Shown here in pieces: positions 7,198 to 14,622 of a stretch of DNA of 30,469 nucleotides (within the stretch, counting starts at the first letter, position 1; the number at the start of each line of letters is the position of its first letter). The notes below the pieces were generated by a model that saw only the letters and a program-made list of their open reading frames with translations, did no database searches and had not been told where the DNA came from. Source of the DNA: Deltaproteobacteria bacterium UBA5754 (GTDB lineage: Bacteria; Desulfobacterota; Dissulfuribacteria; Dissulfuribacterales; UBA5754); NCBI GenBank assembly GCA_002419025.1, contig DIFG01000026.1, forward strand, positions 1-30,469, given 5' to 3'. Both the position numbers and the translations under genes were made by a program.

Positions 7198-8835
7198 ATG
7201 AAGATCGCCCTCGCACAGGTGAACCCGACCATCGGGGGCTTTCAGGAGAACGTCGACCATTTTGTGGATTGCGCAGCAAAGGCCCTGGCGCAAGGGTGCG
7301 ATCTCGTCGTCTTTCCCGAGCTTGCCCTTTCAGGCTACCCTCCCAAGGATTTCCTCGAGCATAGGCAGTTCGTGAAGGAAGGCATCAAGGCCCTTGACTC
7401 CTTTGCCTCGAAGGTGAGGGGGATCGGGGTCCTTTGTGGGGTCCCCACCCCAAGGGAGGGGTCCTTCGGCAAGCCGCTTTACAATACAGCGGTCCTTTTC
7501 GAGGATGGGCGGATCCTTGCCGAGATCCACAAACAGCTCTTGCCGACGTACGACGTCTTTGATGAAACCCGCTATTTCGAGCCCGGTCCTCTGTCCATGC
7601 CCGTGACCTTCCGGGGTCGTTCCATCGGAATCACTGTCTGCGAGGACGCCTGGAACGACCCGGAACTCGTGCCGCAAGGACGTTATCGTGTGGAACCGAT
7701 AGGGGAGCTTGTCAAGAAAGGGGCGGATCTCCTTATCAATATCGCCGCCTCTCCGTTTGAACTCGAAAAACCCCGTCTCCGGGAGAGGATCTTTAGCCAT
7801 CTTGCGGGCAAATATGGAGTTCCCTTCGTGTTCGTGAACACCGTCGGCGGCCAAGACAGCCTCGTTTTTGATGGACATTCCCTGGTCGTGGCACCCGACG
7901 GGCGGGTGATCGCCCGTGCGTCCGGTTTTGCCGAGGCCCTTGTAGCTTCAGATATAGAAACAGGAGGCGGTGATCCGGGGTCTGATGCCGAATCCGACGA
8001 GGAGGTCCTCATCAAGGCCCTCTCCCTCAGCCTTTACGACTACATGAGACGATGCGGGTTCAAAAAGGCGGTCCTCGGACTCAGCGGAGGCGTGGATTCG
8101 GCCGTGACGGCCTCAATCGCCGCCCGGGCCATCGGAAGGGAAAACGTCCTCGGGGTCCTCATGCCATCGCCTTATACATCCAGGGAGAGCATCCAGGACG
8201 CCACCCGGCTTGCCGAAAATCTCGGCATCGAGCTTTTGACGATCCCCATTGAAGGGCTATTTAAGGGGTATCTGGAGACCCTTTCCCCAATCTTTATCGG
8301 GCGTAAGCCAGATACCACCGAGGAAAACATTCAGGCCCGCATTAGAGGCAACCTGCTTATGGCGATCTCAAATAAATTCGGCCATCTCGTCCTGAGCACC
8401 GGAAACAAGAGCGAACTCGCGGTCGGGTACTGCACGCTGTACGGTGATCTCAGCGGTGGATATGCCCTCATCTCGGACGTCCCGAAGACCATGGTCTACC
8501 GAATAGCGCGTCACCTGAACGCAACCGGGGCAGGGATCCCTGAGAGGATCCTAACCCGCCCACCGTCCGCGGAACTCCGCCCGGAGCAGAAGGATCAGGA
8601 TGATCTTCCGCCCTATGACCTCCTCGACACTATTTTGGAGCTCCATATCGAACGAAACGCATCCCGTGAGGAGATCATCTCCAGGGGCTACGACCCGGCG
8701 CTCGTGGGCCGGATCCTATCAATGATCGCCCGTAGCGAGTACAAGAGGCTTCAGGCCCCCCTCGGCCCCAAGGTGACCACCAAGGCCTTTGGGTACGGCA
8801 GGCGCTACCCCCTGGCCCATTCCTACCGGTGGTAG
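7198..8835 (+). CDS. nadE: Glutamine-dependent NAD+ synthetase
   Basis: The last step of NAD biosynthesis: amidation of deamido-NAD using ammonia released from glutamine, with ATP. The 545-residue protein is the two-domain type. The N-terminal nitrilase-like glutaminase (1-260) has the catalytic triad E41 (VVFPELALSGYPP), K112 (HKQLLPTYDVFDE) and C148 (ITVCEDAW). The C-terminal synthetase (275-545) has the PP-loop SGGVDS at 296-301, STGNKSELAVGYCTLYGD, and the lid segment RPPSAELRPEQKDQDDLPPYDLLD. ATG 7198 lies 7 bases past smsB; no clear Shine-Dalgarno is seen, so it may be translated by coupling. NAD synthesis needs the Fe-S enzyme NadA, a loose link with its neighbours. Confidence 0.97.
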   Translation: MKIALAQVNPTIGGFQENVDHFVDCAAKALAQGCDLVVFPELALSGYPPKDFLEHRQFVKEGIKALDSFASKVRGIGVLCGVPTPREGSFGKPLYNTAVLFEDGRILAEIHKQLLPTYDVFDETRYFEPGPLSMPVTFRGRSIGITVCEDAWNDPELVPQGRYRVEPIGELVKKGADLLINIAASPFELEKPRLRERIFSHLAGKYGVPFVFVNTVGGQDSLVFDGHSLVVAPDGRVIARASGFAEALVASDIETGGGDPGSDAESDEEVLIKALSLSLYDYMRRCGFKKAVLGLSGGVDSAVTASIAARAIGRENVLGVLMPSPYTSRESIQDATRLAENLGIELLTIPIEGLFKGYLETLSPIFIGRKPDTTEENIQARIRGNLLMAISNKFGHLVLSTGNKSELAVGYCTLYGDLSGGYALISDVPKTMVYRIARHLNATGAGIPERILTRPPSAELRPEQKDQDDLPPYDLLDTILELHIERNASREEIISRGYDPALVGRILSMIARSEYKRLQAPLGPKVTTKAFGYGRRYPLAHSYRW

Positions 8836-8845
8836 GTCGCATCCA

Positions 8846-9069
8846 TGATCCCGCTGAAAAAACCCGATCTGCGGCGTGCATGGCGTCCATCCTTGGACGC
8901 CACCCCTTCGGGGTTGCCTTCGGCAGTGCAAATCGGCTGTCCTGCCGATTTGTGCTTCAATTTTCCAGTCCATGCGGCGTATGTTAAGTACGCCTCATTC
9001 CTGGAAAATTTCGCGCCTTGCCTCTCGGACTTTTTGAGCGGGATCAGATTTTGAGGTTTTTGCAGTGCG
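8846..9069 (+). repeat. MITE-like structured inverted-repeat element (copy 2)
   Basis: Terminal inverted repeats at 8846-8867 and 9025-9046 match at 19 of 22 positions. The segment 9028-9069 recurs at 1-42 with one mismatch, so similarity runs about 23 bases beyond the right terminus. Inside are nested hairpins: GGCGTCC/GGACGCC (8882-8888, 8895-8901), ACCCC/GGGGT (8902-8906, 8910-8914), CAAATCGGC/GCCGATTTG (8929-8937, 8944-8952), and a 10-bp stem AATTTTCCAG/CTGGAAAATT (8959-8968, 9001-9010) enclosing GGCGTA/TACGCC (8976-8981, 8989-8994). No convincing coding sequence is present. It fills the gap between nadE and the HD-domain gene. It could be a mobile miniature element or a structured transcript. 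Confidence 0.7.
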
Positions 9070-10114
9070 TTCATCCATGGAAAAGGGACACTTTGTCTCG
9101 GACATCACTACCCCCGGGATCACCATTGAGGGGATCTTTTTTGTGGAGCAGAAAAGGTTGCTGGACACGAAAAACGGGCTCCCCTACCTGGCCCTCACAC
9201 TCTCAGACAGGTCAGGCCGGATCGAGGGCCGTGTCTGGGAAAACGCGGCAGGATTCGCAGATCTTTTTGAGGTGGGGGATGCCGTATTCGTCAAGGGCGA
9301 GGTGCAGCTTTTTCGCGAGAGTCTTCAGGTGAAACTCAGTGGCCTCAAGAAGGTTGAGGTCCCGGATCCCAGTTTTTTTCTTCCAGTGACATCTGCGGAT
9401 CCGGATGCCTTGTGGAGCGAGCTCCAGCGGTTTACGAAGGGCGTAAAGGACCCCGTTCTTTCCGGGCTTCTCGGGTTCATCTTTCGAGACCGGAGGATCG
9501 CCACCGCCTTCCGCGCCGCCCCTGCGGCCAAGAGGATGCACCACGCCTACATCGGAGGGCTTCTCGAGCACAGCGTTTCGGTTGCCAGGAACGCCGTTCA
9601 GGTAAGCCGTCTCTATTCCCAGATAGACCGGGATCTCCTCGTGACCGGGGCCATTCTCCACGACATTGGAAAGATCGACGAACTCCGATACGACGCACCG
9701 CCCATAGATTATACTGACAAGGGGAGACTTCTCGGCCACATCGCCATCGGGCTGACGATCGTGGATGGATTCTGCCCGCTTCTGGAGGATACTGCCGGGG
9801 CGGACGAGAGGATCTCGGCCCTTAAGCACCTCATCCTCAGCCACCACGGGCAGCGGGAATTCGGCTCCCCCGTTCTCCCCATGACTGAGGAGGCCTTGGT
9901 GCTCCACCTCATAGACGATCTGGACGCCAAGCTCAACTTCCTCGACGGACTCAAGAAGACCTTGCCCGCCGGCCGGCGCTCATGGACGGATTTCCAGAGG
10001 ACTCTCGATCGGCATCTCTTCCTTCCGGGCCTTCGGCTTTCTGGAGAGGGTGCGGATGAGGAGACTGGGGTAGATAAAGGGGAGACGCCGCCTCAACCTG
10101 GCCTGTGGGACTGA
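9065..10114 (+). CDS. OB-fold/HD-domain 3'-5' exoribonuclease, YhaM-like
   Basis: A cytoplasmic protein of up to 349 residues joining an N-terminal OB-fold nucleic-acid-binding domain (about 20-95) to an HD phosphohydrolase domain (about 155-300). The HD domain shows a first His in MHHAYIGGLLEHSVSV (159-174), the HD pair in ILHDIGK (197-203), and the late His and Asp groups in LILSHHGQREFGSP and LHLIDDLDAK. This arrangement is that of the YhaM/CBF1 family, metal-dependent 3'-5' exonucleases. Two starts are possible: GTG 9065 with GAGG at 9053-9056 at ideal spacing, both inside the upstream repeat element, or ATG 9077 without a visible site. The gene is monocistronic and convergent with the photolyase gene. 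Confidence 0.88.
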   Translation: MRSSMEKGHFVSDITTPGITIEGIFFVEQKRLLDTKNGLPYLALTLSDRSGRIEGRVWENAAGFADLFEVGDAVFVKGEVQLFRESLQVKLSGLKKVEVPDPSFFLPVTSADPDALWSELQRFTKGVKDPVLSGLLGFIFRDRRIATAFRAAPAAKRMHHAYIGGLLEHSVSVARNAVQVSRLYSQIDRDLLVTGAILHDIGKIDELRYDAPPIDYTDKGRLLGHIAIGLTIVDGFCPLLEDTAGADERISALKHLILSHHGQREFGSPVLPMTEEALVLHLIDDLDAKLNFLDGLKKTLPAGRRSWTDFQRTLDRHLFLPGLRLSGEGADEETGVDKGETPPQPGLWD

Positions 10115-10121
10115 GGGGAAC

Positions 10122-10158
10122 CCCGGGCATGCCGCGACATGCCTTGAAAAGGCCCGGG
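10122..10158. terminator. Possible bidirectional terminator between convergent genes
   Basis: Outer arms CCCGGG (10122-10127 and 10153-10158) enclose two alternative inner hairpins, GGCATG/CATGCC (10126-10131, 10138-10143) and GCCTT-GAA-AAGGC (10141-10153). The site lies between the HD-domain gene and the photolyase gene. There is no adjacent T tract, so its action as an intrinsic terminator is doubtful. Confidence 0.35.
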
Positions 10159-10203
10159 TAACCCGCGTCATCAGGATTTTTCCCCTTGGCCGGAGAAGAG
10201 ATC

Positions 10204-11604
10204 TCAGGTGGACGGACGTTTTTCCCCCGTCGCCATGTCTTCCACGAGGCGGACATAGGTGTCGATGGAAAATTTTTTTCTGAGTCCTGAGGCCGCCATG
10301 CTGCGGACCGTTCCAAAAACCGGCCTTTCAGGCCATGGTCTGTCGTGTTTGCCAAAACACCAGGCCACACCTGCGAATCCGTTCGGATCCCGTCCGTCGA
10401 GTTCGTACCTGTTATTGAGGATGAGCGCCGTTTCATATGCCTCATCCGGAGTGCGGGACCACTCGAGGATCTTTTTGCCCCAGTACATCCGCATGTAGCC
10501 GTGCATCTTGCCCGTGACGAGCATCTCTTTCTGCGCCGCGTTCCAGTAAGGGTCGTGGGTCGCGGCCTTCTCGAATGTCTCCCGCAAGTACCGGGGACCT
10601 GCGCCGTCTGATCGGTGTTTGTCAAGTGTGTCCCTGGCCCAGATGGGAAGACATGCGAAAGAGTCGTAGTCAGGTGAGAAGTGGACGAAGTTCATGGCGA
10701 GTTCCCGGCGGACGATGAGCTCCTCGATGAACACGTCGATGGAGTGTCTTTCCGGGACCTCTGCCCTGAGGACCGAAAGGGCGACCTCGAGAGGGGATAT
10801 CTGGCCGAAATGGAGATACGGGCTGAGGTCTGAGCACACGGAACGGGTCGGATCGTTTCGTGCCTCTGCGTAGTCTTTGAGTCTCGTGGCAATGAAATCG
10901 GCAAGTCGCCGTTGAGCCTCCGATTCCCCTCCTGTGAAGAATCGATCTGCACGCTGGACGCTGCGATCGATTTCAAGTCCTTCAAGGACCCCCTCGGCGT
11001 CCGTGGCGTCCATGGTCTCCAGATCCATGCCGAGCGAAATGCGTTTCGGGAGTATCTCTTCGATCGGGCGTAGAAAGTACGGCAGGAGCCGGGAGATCTT
11101 GGGACGCAGGGTGGCTGCGGCGTATTCTTCCTTTTTAGAGGCGGTCTCGACCGGCACGATCACATCGCTTTCCACCTGGATGACCGGACACGGCGCCCTT
11201 TCGGCAAGAAATCTCCGCCACGTTTTTTGGATGCGGAGATATCCTCTGTCTACCACCACGAGGGACGCCTGTCCGGCAAGTTCAAGCGCCCCCTTTTCCG
11301 GACTCGTCTTTCTCAAGACGAACAGTATGCCCCAGTCCCGCAGCCTTTGCGCCGTCTCTGCAATTCCCTGGAGCATGAAGGCATAGTGCCGGAGATTGGC
11401 CTCAGGGAAACGGTCCGTAACCCCGAAGAAGACCACAAGGGGTAGGGAGAGGTCGTTGGCCTTGAGGATCGCGTACTCGAGCGCGTGGTTCTGGCCGGCC
11501 CTTTGGGACGCCTGCATCCAGTAAAGGACATAGCCCCCGGTTGCCAAGGGTGAGGAGTTGAGGAGTGAGATACGTTCTTTCTGGATGCCAGGTGTCTGGG
11601 ACAT
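10204..11604 (-). CDS. phr: Class II deoxyribodipyrimidine photolyase
   Basis: A light-driven FAD enzyme that splits cyclobutane pyrimidine dimers in DNA. The 466-residue protein has an N-terminal Rossmann-like antenna domain (from GGYVLYWMQASQRAGQNHAL, the class II opening) and a C-terminal helical FAD domain. Class II hallmarks include SDLSPYLHFGQISP, ELIVRRELAMNFVHF, YDSFACLPIWARDTLDKH, and KMHGYMRMYWGKKILEW followed by NNRYELDGRDPNGFAGVAWCFGKHDR (in parts). AGGAAAAGG precedes ATG 11604. It follows the FAD oxidoreductase gene by 40 bases on the same strand and is the last of that group. A photolyase in an apparently anaerobic genome implies exposure to daylight at some stage. Confidence 0.95.
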   Translation of the reverse strand: MSQTPGIQKERISLLNSSPLATGGYVLYWMQASQRAGQNHALEYAILKANDLSLPLVVFFGVTDRFPEANLRHYAFMLQGIAETAQRLRDWGILFVLRKTSPEKGALELAGQASLVVVDRGYLRIQKTWRRFLAERAPCPVIQVESDVIVPVETASKKEEYAAATLRPKISRLLPYFLRPIEEILPKRISLGMDLETMDATDAEGVLEGLEIDRSVQRADRFFTGGESEAQRRLADFIATRLKDYAEARNDPTRSVCSDLSPYLHFGQISPLEVALSVLRAEVPERHSIDVFIEELIVRRELAMNFVHFSPDYDSFACLPIWARDTLDKHRSDGAGPRYLRETFEKAATHDPYWNAAQKEMLVTGKMHGYMRMYWGKKILEWSRTPDEAYETALILNNRYELDGRDPNGFAGVAWCFGKHDRPWPERPVFGTVRSMAASGLRKKFSIDTYVRLVEDMATGEKRPST

Positions 11605-11644
11605 GGCCTTTTCCTAAGCGGGGTTTTCCGCTTGCCTTCTGTGC

Positions 11645-13132
11645 TCATTCAATCAGGATGCGTGCCAGCCTCATGGCACCGGTTACGACTCCTGCGATCG
11701 ACTGACCTGGAAAGATCGAGTCCCCTACGATATAGAGATTTTCAATGGATGTCTCGGGTCCGGGGCTTTGAAAGAGGGATGTCTGGGGGCGTCCTCCCAC
11801 GTATCCGAGGCGGCGGCCTGTATATCTTTCATAGGTGAGAGGTGTCCCAGCCGTTTGGTATAGGATACCTTCTCTTAGGCCGGGAAAGTGAAGAGAAGCA
11901 AGGTCGATGATCTTTTCGGTCAAGGCCGTTTTGAGGAACTTGTAATGGGTTCTGCCGCTTTCGATGGCTCGTCTCCATGTCAATGGGTCTGTGTGTGTCG
12001 AGATTGTAACGGACCGGGTCTCCGGGGGGGCGGCATCACGATCCTCAGGATGGGAAAGGGAAAGAAAGATCCGTCCACCTTCCGTAAGTTCGTGGCCGTC
12101 ACCTAAGAGGTGAAAGTGGAGGCACTGTGTCTCCCGAAAGACCCTGTCCTTGACCCCCAGATGGAGGATAAATGCCCCATGTCCAGGTTCATTCGGGCTG
12201 AGATGCCGGGATCTGGAAAGCGCCGGGATGCGCGGACCTTCGAGGACTTCATCGAGGGATTCGTGTGTGAGATTGGCGATGACCGCCCTGGCCTTGAATC
12301 TTTGACCGTTTTCAGTCTCGATGTGGGTCGCCCGTTTTCCGTCGTGGTGTATTTTCCGTACACGATTTCTGAAGGATATCAACCCTCTCCGGCTTTTTAC
12401 GGCCTCGCACAGGGTGTCTGAAACCATCCCCACCCCACCTTTTACGTGATACGTGCCCTTTCTCGGAAGATCGAGGGCAACGGCCCCGTAGATGGCGTTT
12501 GCCTTACAGGAGGTGGTCTGTGCCGTGATGAGGAGTTCGGAATCGAGAAATCTGACGAAATCCCGATCGTCATGAAGGCCGTGCGCTTTGAGCCTTGTAT
12601 GGACTGTAGCACGGAAAAAGTGGGGCAGGAGGAGAGAGTCGGGGATGGAGGATGCAAAAATCTTTGCGCATGTGAGGAGATCGCCGAGGCCCCTGGTGGG
12701 CCAGGGAAGGACGTTGTGGCTCATCCGCCAGATCACGTCTGCGAGCCTTTCTTGCTCTTGCAAAAAGGAAACTGATCGGGGGAAGGCGGCATGGAGGGCG
12801 GATCGATCCCGGGTCAAGGGGATCCTGTGGACCTTGTCACGGTATTCCCAGGAAACAGCCGCCGGTTCTACCGGCCACGTGAGCCCGAGCCTTTTGGAAA
12901 GGATATCCAGAGGACCTCCGTGGTGGAATCCGCATCCCACTGTGGCCCCTGCTTCAAAGCGGTAGCCGGAGTGGTAAAAACTCGCCGCACACCCGCCTGG
13001 ACGGGATTGGGCCTCGAGGATGGTTACAGAGTGGCCAGCATTACAGAGGAGGGCGGCAATAGTGAGTCCTCCGATCCCTGCGCCGATCACGAGGACGTCA
13101 GGCCTGTTCGAATGGGCCTTGCCCGTGTTCAC
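11645..13132 (-). CDS. Carotenoid isomerase/phytoene desaturase-like FAD oxidoreductase
   Basis: A 495-residue flavoprotein of the CrtI/CrtISO/retinol-saturase superfamily. It shows the dinucleotide-binding motif GAGIGG (17-22), the acidic end of beta 2 (E40), RPGG (44-47), a substrate-region opening FEAGATVGCGFHHGG, and the C-terminal FAD motif in NLYIVGDSIFPGQSIAG followed by the last helix. Related proteins desaturate, isomerise or reduce carotenoids and retinoids. No phytoene synthase or other carotenoid gene is in the window, so the substrate is unknown. The only usable start is GTG 13130-13132 with a weak AAGAAAAG upstream. It lies 113 bases after the methyltransferase gene and 40 before the photolyase gene. 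Confidence 0.82.
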   Translation of the reverse strand: MNTGKAHSNRPDVLVIGAGIGGLTIAALLCNAGHSVTILEAQSRPGGCAASFYHSGYRFEAGATVGCGFHHGGPLDILSKRLGLTWPVEPAAVSWEYRDKVHRIPLTRDRSALHAAFPRSVSFLQEQERLADVIWRMSHNVLPWPTRGLGDLLTCAKIFASSIPDSLLLPHFFRATVHTRLKAHGLHDDRDFVRFLDSELLITAQTTSCKANAIYGAVALDLPRKGTYHVKGGVGMVSDTLCEAVKSRRGLISFRNRVRKIHHDGKRATHIETENGQRFKARAVIANLTHESLDEVLEGPRIPALSRSRHLSPNEPGHGAFILHLGVKDRVFRETQCLHFHLLGDGHELTEGGRIFLSLSHPEDRDAAPPETRSVTISTHTDPLTWRRAIESGRTHYKFLKTALTEKIIDLASLHFPGLREGILYQTAGTPLTYERYTGRRLGYVGGRPQTSLFQSPGPETSIENLYIVGDSIFPGQSIAGVVTGAMRLARILIE

Positions 13133-13245
13133 ATCTTTTCTTAAGCAGTGAGGGCGGGCGAAGATCGCCTTTTTGACTCACCTCTTCCCATCGGTGGTGG
13201 CAAGGACCTCGTTTCCGTAAGAGGCCTCGAAATATATGGAGAGAT

Positions 13246-14463
13246 TCAATCAGTTCCTCCGTGAGTATAACCCCACACGGCAAAAACGGGATCAGAGTCC
13301 TTGAGGCGCGGATAGTATCGGTCGTGCTCAGGACGGGGCCAGCCCCGAATGCTCAGGGTGGTGAGATTCGAGAATCGGCCTGTCCCGAGAAGATATTCCG
13401 TGACGAGACCGACCCTTTCAAACGGATGAAGATCCCGCCAGAGGGAGATGACCTTCGGGGGGAACCATCGATGTGAGAAGGTAAGGACGAATATGCCCTG
13501 CGGGCGAAGAACACGCGCCACTTCGGAAAATACCTCGAGCGGCCTGGTCAGGTATTCGACAGAAACGGTACAGATAACCGCATCGAAGTGACCATTCTCA
13601 TAGGGCAGGTAAGGATCCTGGTTCAGGTCATGCACTGTATGGGCTGTGAGCCTGGAGTTGGCTTCCATCTCTCGATCATTCATTCCGAGACCCACGAGGG
13701 CATCAAGTTCGAGCCCCTCCGGGATATGGGATTTCCAACCCGCCATAAGGTCGAGGACCTTCGATCCCGGCTGAAGAAGACGCCCGTAAACTTTCTTGAT
13801 ATTTTCAACAGCCTGGTCATCCACGTGGGTGACCAGGCGTGGCTCGGCATAAAAGGCGCTGTCGGCGTTTTCGTCATCACGCCGGAAAACAGCGTCCGAA
13901 TCCCTAAAGAAGTCCGTGGGTCGTTCTCCCCACCGTGTCTGCATTCCCGGTCCGTCGCATAGGAGCTCCACTATGTCTTGGAGCGTCCCGCCTCGCAGGT
14001 CGTCGAATTCTTGGACAGCAAGGACTGTGGCAGAAATCGTGGCCGAATGGAGGGCAAAGGGATGGTTGAGATCTGCGTCAAAGGATTCGGAGTCTGTTTC
14101 CACACACCGAAAGGGAGTGATCGTTTCGGGATAGACTCCGGGGATGTCACGGAGGAGGCCTTGTGGGTAGAAACGGCCGAACGCCGGGAGAAAATCCCTT
14201 CTGAATCGGAAACAGGGAAGGGTAAGACGGCGACCTTTTTCGTACGGAGGGACAAGCTCTCCGGCTTGAAAAGTGATTTCAAGTCGATCTCCAGATTTCC
14301 GCCCCAGGATTTGACGCAGGAGTGGGTCTGGGAGGATGTCCCGGCAGAGATTTACCTCAAAGAGGTATTCGTCTTCGTGAATTGCACACGAGGTCTTCCA
14401 TCGAAGGGTGAACAGGATTCGGGATCGGGTTCTTTCGTGGATGTGTTGTCCGTATTTAATCAT
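13246..14463 (-). CDS. SlyD/FKBP-like domain fused to a SAM-dependent methyltransferase
   Basis: A 405-residue two-domain protein. The N-terminal part (about 30-152) reads as a SlyD-like FKBP fold: EVNL, SGDRLEITFQAGELVPPYE, the insert GRFYPQGLLRDIPGVYPETI, and the closing DLNHPFALHSATISATVLAV, close to the SlyD NHPLAGKTL pattern. The C-terminal part (about 225-375) is a type 11 methyltransferase with an unusual motif I, VLDLMAGWKSHIPEG, then VGLGMNDREMEAN, HDLNQDP, FDAVICTVSVEYLTRPLEVF and RVLRPQGIFVLTFSHRWFP. This methyltransferase subfamily resembles proteins of cyanobacteria and plastids (recalled, not searched). Substrate unknown. ATG 14463 has no visible Shine-Dalgarno. It heads the group with the FAD oxidoreductase and photolyase. 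Confidence 0.82.
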   Translation of the reverse strand: MIKYGQHIHERTRSRILFTLRWKTSCAIHEDEYLFEVNLCRDILPDPLLRQILGRKSGDRLEITFQAGELVPPYEKGRRLTLPCFRFRRDFLPAFGRFYPQGLLRDIPGVYPETITPFRCVETDSESFDADLNHPFALHSATISATVLAVQEFDDLRGGTLQDIVELLCDGPGMQTRWGERPTDFFRDSDAVFRRDDENADSAFYAEPRLVTHVDDQAVENIKKVYGRLLQPGSKVLDLMAGWKSHIPEGLELDALVGLGMNDREMEANSRLTAHTVHDLNQDPYLPYENGHFDAVICTVSVEYLTRPLEVFSEVARVLRPQGIFVLTFSHRWFPPKVISLWRDLHPFERVGLVTEYLLGTGRFSNLTTLSIRGWPRPEHDRYYPRLKDSDPVFAVWGYTHGGTD

Positions 14464-14469
14464 ATAACG

Positions 14470-14498
14470 AAAATAGTAGTTGAACAGAGAGAAGTAAA
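14470..14498 (-). promoter_or_regulatory. Possible promoter of the methyltransferase-photolyase group
   Basis: On the minus strand TTTACT (14493-14498) and TATTTT (14470-14475) are 17 bases apart, each a 4 of 6 match. Transcription would begin about at the ATG itself (14463), which would fit the lack of a Shine-Dalgarno site. The opposite strand has TTGCCT (14535-14540) and TAAGAT (14557-14562), 16 bases apart, for the activator gene. Confidence 0.25.
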
Positions 14499-14622
14499 GC
14501 CTTGCTCGAATCGTCGAGGAGCCACCTTTTTCCCTTGCCTTTGGAGGAAAGGCATATAAGATAAGTTGACAAAAGTTCCAACAGCAGAGACTCCACCAAG
14601 CAGCTTTTCACCACACGAAATC

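Noticed and set aside
8822..8836. CCTACC-GGT-GGTAGG hairpin over the nadE stop codon
   Set aside because: The stem is 6 bp with no T tract, mostly within coding sequence; too weak to call a terminator.
10126..10170. Possible third copy of the rpe/queE leader motif (TGCCGC...GACATGCC...ATCAGGAT)
   Set aside because: Only short pieces match, spacing differs, and no start codon follows on the same strand.
13157..13174. Terminator-like GGCGA-AGA-TCGCC followed by T5 on the plus strand
   Set aside because: No plus-strand gene lies upstream for over 3 kb; the stem is only 5 bp, so it is probably chance.
14566..14622. TTG start lengthening the sigma-54 activator
   Set aside because: The nearby GGAGG is 18 bases away, too far for it, and a candidate promoter would start transcription about there. 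It is not excluded.
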